Under the pieces are notes generated by a model that was given only the letters and a program-made list of their open reading frames with translations, was not told where the DNA came from and did not search any database. A stretch of DNA of 31,963 nucleotides, from positions 1-31,963 of the IMG/VR virus record IMGVR_UViG_3300042890_000645; one strand, 5' to 3'. A program made the position numbers and the translations under genes. Shown piece after piece: positions 31,307 through 31,963 of this stretch. This DNA comes from a virus. Numbering within the stretch: the stretch's first letter is position 1; each line of letters opens with the position of its first letter.

Positions 31307-31570
31307 TTAATCTTTTCTAATTGAACGCTCTAATAATTGTTCGTATGTTTCTAAATGTGTTTCTACCGAATTTTTGTTTACAATCCATTGCCTGAAATTC
31401 ATAAGTGCAGTTAGTGCACCTCTTTCCATACTCATACATTCGTTGTATGTTTTGATACTTCCATAGATTTCTTTCACTTCATCTTTTTGATAGGATGCCA
31501 TTCTATTAACACTATCCGTTAATACTTTGATGTTCTTATCCATTTGTTCCAATAATTGTTCTACTTTCAT
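31307..31570 (-). CDS. Hypothetical helical protein, 87 aa
   Basis: The product starts MKVEQLLEQMDKNIKVLTDS and is almost wholly helical with two Met-rich turns (ECMSMERGALTALMNF). Likely a small coiled-coil dimer. No family recognised. Part of the tightly spaced early cluster. Confidence 0.55.
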   Translation of the reverse strand: MKVEQLLEQMDKNIKVLTDSVNRMASYQKDEVKEIYGSIKTYNECMSMERGALTALMNFRQWIVNKNSVETHLETYEQLLERSIRKD

Positions 31571-31583
31571 AACTTTGTTGTTT

Positions 31584-31760
31584 TTATTTTGTGTTTACTA
31601 ATTCTAAAATTCTTTTATATCCTTCAATTCTACCTTTAATGAATGTAATATCTTCTTTCCATTCACTTTCGTTTTGATAACTATCACTTTGGTATTTACC
31701 TTCAATTTGTTTCAAACTTTTTTGGGATTGTTTGATTAAATCCATAATTAATGTTTCCAT
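31584..31760 (-). CDS. Hypothetical protein, 58 aa
   Basis: The ATG at 31760 opens METLIMDLIKQSQKSLKQIE and the frame ends RILELVNTK at TAA (31584-31586). The start codon is preceded by AATAAGTT, the recurring early-gene context. The product is helical and charged (WKEDITFIKGRIEGYKR). It fills the space between its neighbours. Function unknown. Confidence 0.55.
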   Translation of the reverse strand: METLIMDLIKQSQKSLKQIEGKYQSDSYQNESEWKEDITFIKGRIEGYKRILELVNTK

Positions 31761-31763
31761 AAC

Positions 31764-31955
31764 TTATTTTTTAATTCCATTTAATCTTTGAATTTCTTCA
31801 CTTTGAATTTTTATCATATCGGTTAAACTTCTTACTCTCATTTCTAATTGAGTAATGTAAGAACCGATACCTTCACCATTACCATTTAATTGTGGGAAAA
31901 GAACTTCTTCATAGAATTGGTGTTTCTTTTCAATCTTTGTGTTTTTAATCATCAT
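31764..31955 (-). CDS. Hypothetical protein, 63 aa
   Basis: The product starts MMIKNTKIEKKHQFYEEVLF, with an alternative ATG one codon later. AATAAGTT lies just upstream at the window edge. The C-terminal half is a coiled coil (YITQLEMRVRSLTDMIKIQSEEI in part). First complete gene of the window in transcription order; the operon continues beyond the right edge. Function unknown. Confidence 0.55.
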   Translation of the reverse strand: MMIKNTKIEKKHQFYEEVLFPQLNGNGEGIGSYITQLEMRVRSLTDMIKIQSEEIQRLNGIKK

Positions 31956-31963
31956 AACTTATT

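Noticed and set aside
1-31963. Over-representation of GTCAC/GTGAC as a functional motif
   Set aside because: The count by eye is near what base composition predicts; the real signal is the lack of GTWAC, which makes GTSAC conspicuous.
1-31963. tRNA genes, integrase or attachment sites
   Set aside because: No cloverleaf, no tyrosine or serine recombinase motif and no long direct repeat at the borders was found.

Overview
The window is one block of a tailed dsDNA bacteriophage (or prophage) genome. Every convincing gene lies on the minus strand, so transcription runs from the right end (about 31.9 kb) to the left end. The DNA is AT-rich, roughly 31% GC by eye. Three near-identical promoters with a -33 TTTG, a 20-bp spacer and a -7 TATATT element match the Bacteroidota sigma promoter (TTTG...TAnnTTTG), and starts are preceded by A/T-rich sequence rather than strong Shine-Dalgarno sites. 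Together with the protein families this points to a Bacteroidota host, Flavobacterium-like. No integrase, tRNA, attachment site or CRISPR array was seen, so lifestyle is open.

Layout in transcription order. 31955-29555: short early genes, mostly unknown, including a ribbon-helix-helix protein and a possible ADP-ribosyltransferase-fold protein, closed by a terminator. 29554-28216: an intergenic control region, a replication-type protein (DUF4373/Lin1244-like), a second terminator and a second promoter. 28214-25361: GIY-YIG endonuclease, small proteins, a sigma-70-like factor, a zinc-ribbon protein and a tiny membrane protein. 25308-22590: terminase small and large subunits, a tail assembly chaperone with a -1 frameshift extension, and a small cysteine-motif protein. 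22576-18494: a 1037-residue fibre and a lectin-like protein. 18438-12928: scaffold, major capsid, tail tube, portal, head-tail adaptor and tail-completion protein. 12909-5594: a second fibre, a glycine-rich adhesin, a gp10-like neck protein, distal tail and hub proteins, and a Thr-linker tip protein. 5592-481: glycosyltransferase, tape measure, XkdF-type protease and small terminal genes, one with a membrane anchor. 480-39: a non-coding region with terminator, five dyad repeats and a promoter for a gene leaving the left edge.

The genes make a packaged capsid with a long non-contractile-type tail (tube, tape measure, frameshifted chaperone, no sheath seen) carrying several adhesins. The gene order is unusual: capsid and portal sit between fibre genes, the chaperone is about 18 kb from the tape measure, and the protease comes near the end.

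The most striking observations are: a by-eye complete absence of GTTAC/GTAAC and of GATC in the whole window; a leader RNA before the replication gene in which two hairpins have perfectly complementary 7-nt loops (a predicted kissing complex); a T10 tract plus hairpin exactly at a domain junction in the tail-completion gene; and a glycosyltransferase adjacent to a protein with a mucin-like Thr/Ser tract.
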